From Oscillospiraceae bacterium (lineage in GTDB: Bacteria > Bacillota > Clostridia > Oscillospirales > Oscillospiraceae), in the NCBI GenBank assembly GCA_017861365.1, contig JAGFXR010000003.1:62001-126000 (forward strand): a DNA stretch of 64,000 nucleotides. The letters run 5' to 3'. How positions within the stretch are numbered: the stretch's first letter is position 1; every line of letters starts with the position of its first letter. The translations under genes were made by a program, and so were the position numbers. Under the pieces are notes generated by a model. That model was given only the letters and a program-made list of their open reading frames with translations. It was not told the DNA's origin and ran no database searches. This document shows positions 63,207 through 64,000 of the stretch, piece by piece.

Positions 63207-63626
63207 CTAAGTGGATTGTGGATACTTCTTATTGATTGCAATTAATGCGGTTTCGTACGCTTCGAAGTACATTTCTTCAATGTTTACAACGCATTCAGTA
63301 GCTCCAGAATTGATTTCTTCTTGTGCCCTCGCCTGCATCGCTTCGGGGGTAAGCTGAACTTGAAGCATTACAATCGCAAGGTCATGGGCGCGCTGTTCAT
63401 TGGTAACTGCATTCAGCTTCTCGATTCGGTCAAGCCTTGCATCGATATGTTCCATGAACTCAATTGGGCTTTTGACCTCCAGATCACCAGTCGGACTTTC
63501 TATGGATTTCATTGCTGGAATATAACATTTTAGCTGGTCCATTAAGTCAGCCTTCTGTTTATGATTCAACTCAATCTCTCCGTTTTGAAGCAAGTCGAAC
63601 AATTCGTCACTTGCACCTTTAGTCAT
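63207..63626 (-). CDS. Protein of unknown function, accessory-type
   Basis: 139 residues, acidic and helical, with a central heptad-like segment (EHIDARLDRIEKLNAVTNEQ). AGGAGGTGATAAGT before ATG 63626 is an excellent ribosome site, so the gene is probably real. Lower GC than the core genes and position among element remnants suggest it arrived with a mobile element. No family recognised. Confidence 0.6.
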   Translation of the reverse strand: MTKGASDELFDLLQNGEIELNHKQKADLMDQLKCYIPAMKSIESPTGDLEVKSPIEFMEHIDARLDRIEKLNAVTNEQRAHDLAIVMLQVQLTPEAMQARAQEEINSGATECVVNIEEMYFEAYETALIAINKKYPQST

Positions 63627-63684
63627 ACTTATCACCTCCTATCTGCACATAACTCTACAGCAAAGGGGAGAAAATTACAAGAAA

Positions 63685-63837
63685 GGACTAAAAATCATTA
63701 AATTCGAACGCTTCAGAGAAGTCACGGCAGATATCTATTTCGATAGCGCGGTAAACAAGACCATTGAGGAGAGCAAGGAAGAACTGCTGCAATCGGGCGG
63801 CATGGTGACGGGAACCCCAGCAACAGTTCTATATTAA
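63685..63837 (+). other. Open fragment without start codon
   Basis: Frame reads GLKIIKFERFREVTADIYFD and on to TAA at 63835-63837, no ATG/GTG/TTG with ribosome site found. Coding-like but likely a remnant. From 63838 to 64000 the sequence is AT-rich and I see no gene. Confidence 0.25.
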
Positions 63838-64000
63838 GAAAAAATGATCGTTACTGATTGCTGTGACAATGTGTCATAAGGTGCGTTGTGCCTAATAAAA
63901 AGATATGGGAAATTGCAGTGAGGTTTATCTATTATCAAGAGTTGGGAGCAGAAAATGAAAGCAGGATAGTTGTATTGCTTATTTTGAATGATTGAGCAAT

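Noticed and set aside
62370-64000. attR repeat of the tRNA-Tyr or tRNA-Thr 3' end
   Set aside because: I scanned the rest of the window and saw no second copy; it may lie beyond the edge.
1-64000. CRISPR arrays, rRNA, phage structural genes
   Set aside because: No regularly spaced repeats, rRNA or capsid/tail genes were seen.

Overview
The window reads as chromosomal DNA from a moderately GC-rich, low-oxygen member of the Clostridia, probably a gut Oscillospiraceae/Flavonifractor-type bacterium. This is inferred from gene content: a DnaD/DnaC-type replication pair, an Asp23 plus DAK-domain pair, a two-gene Suf system, a membrane pyrophosphatase, an NAD-type glutamate dehydrogenase beside an Lrp regulator, sporulation-type genes, a VanW protein and sigma-54. 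No species marker such as rRNA is present.

Layout. 1-13 kb: a PucR-like regulator cut by the window edge, glutathione peroxidase, pyrophosphate-driven cation pump (hppA), alanine dehydrogenase, DnaC/DnaD-like proteins, a diguanylate cyclase, a ferritin-like protein, then sufC-sufB and a thioesterase. 13-23 kb: asp23 and a FakA-like kinase, then a complete shikimate/phenylalanine operon aroF-aroB-aroA-aroC-pheA-aroK-aroQ-aroE. Before aroF lie a good promoter, a 38-codon leader peptide rich in Phe/Tyr/Trp codons, a possible antiterminator stem and a strong terminator, which together look like ribosome-mediated attenuation. 23-37 kb: an alanine/sodium symporter, then a minus-strand cluster for uptake and reductive breakdown of pyrimidines: ABC transporter, dihydropyrimidinase, PreA-like dehydrogenase, PucR regulator, class III aminotransferase, iron alcohol dehydrogenase, an unknown protein and an M20 ureidopropionase-like hydrolase. 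The substrate-binding protein of this cluster appears circularly permuted, the dehydrogenase lacks the usual flavin/NAD(P)H module, and the leader contains an intrinsic terminator read through by a short ORF.

37-50 kb: lrp and gdhA, a broken polysaccharide deacetylase, a two-component system, and a branched-chain-type ABC transporter (liv) behind a 3-hydroxyacyl-CoA/carnitine-type dehydrogenase. That dehydrogenase has a textbook sigma-54 promoter with three upstream palindromic sites, and the next gene encodes a PAS-AAA+-Fis sigma-54 activator; rpoN itself lies at 56.3-57.6 kb. 50-64 kb: a small alarmone synthetase and an AT-rich HAD phosphatase, a 600-base stretch with a candidate structured RNA and an IS-end-like palindrome, a divergent pair (Big2-repeat membrane protein and SpoVK/CbbX-like ATPase), rpoN, an SSB-like protein, XpaC, VanW, tRNA-Thr and tRNA-Tyr, and decayed integrase/excisionase remnants downstream of the tRNAs.

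Amino-nitrogen handling recurs: pyrimidine nitrogen leaves as ammonia and via a transaminase, while alanine dehydrogenase, alanine symporter, glutamate dehydrogenase/Lrp and the sigma-54 transporter operon are natural partners. That link is inference; the individual families are mostly clear from motifs.
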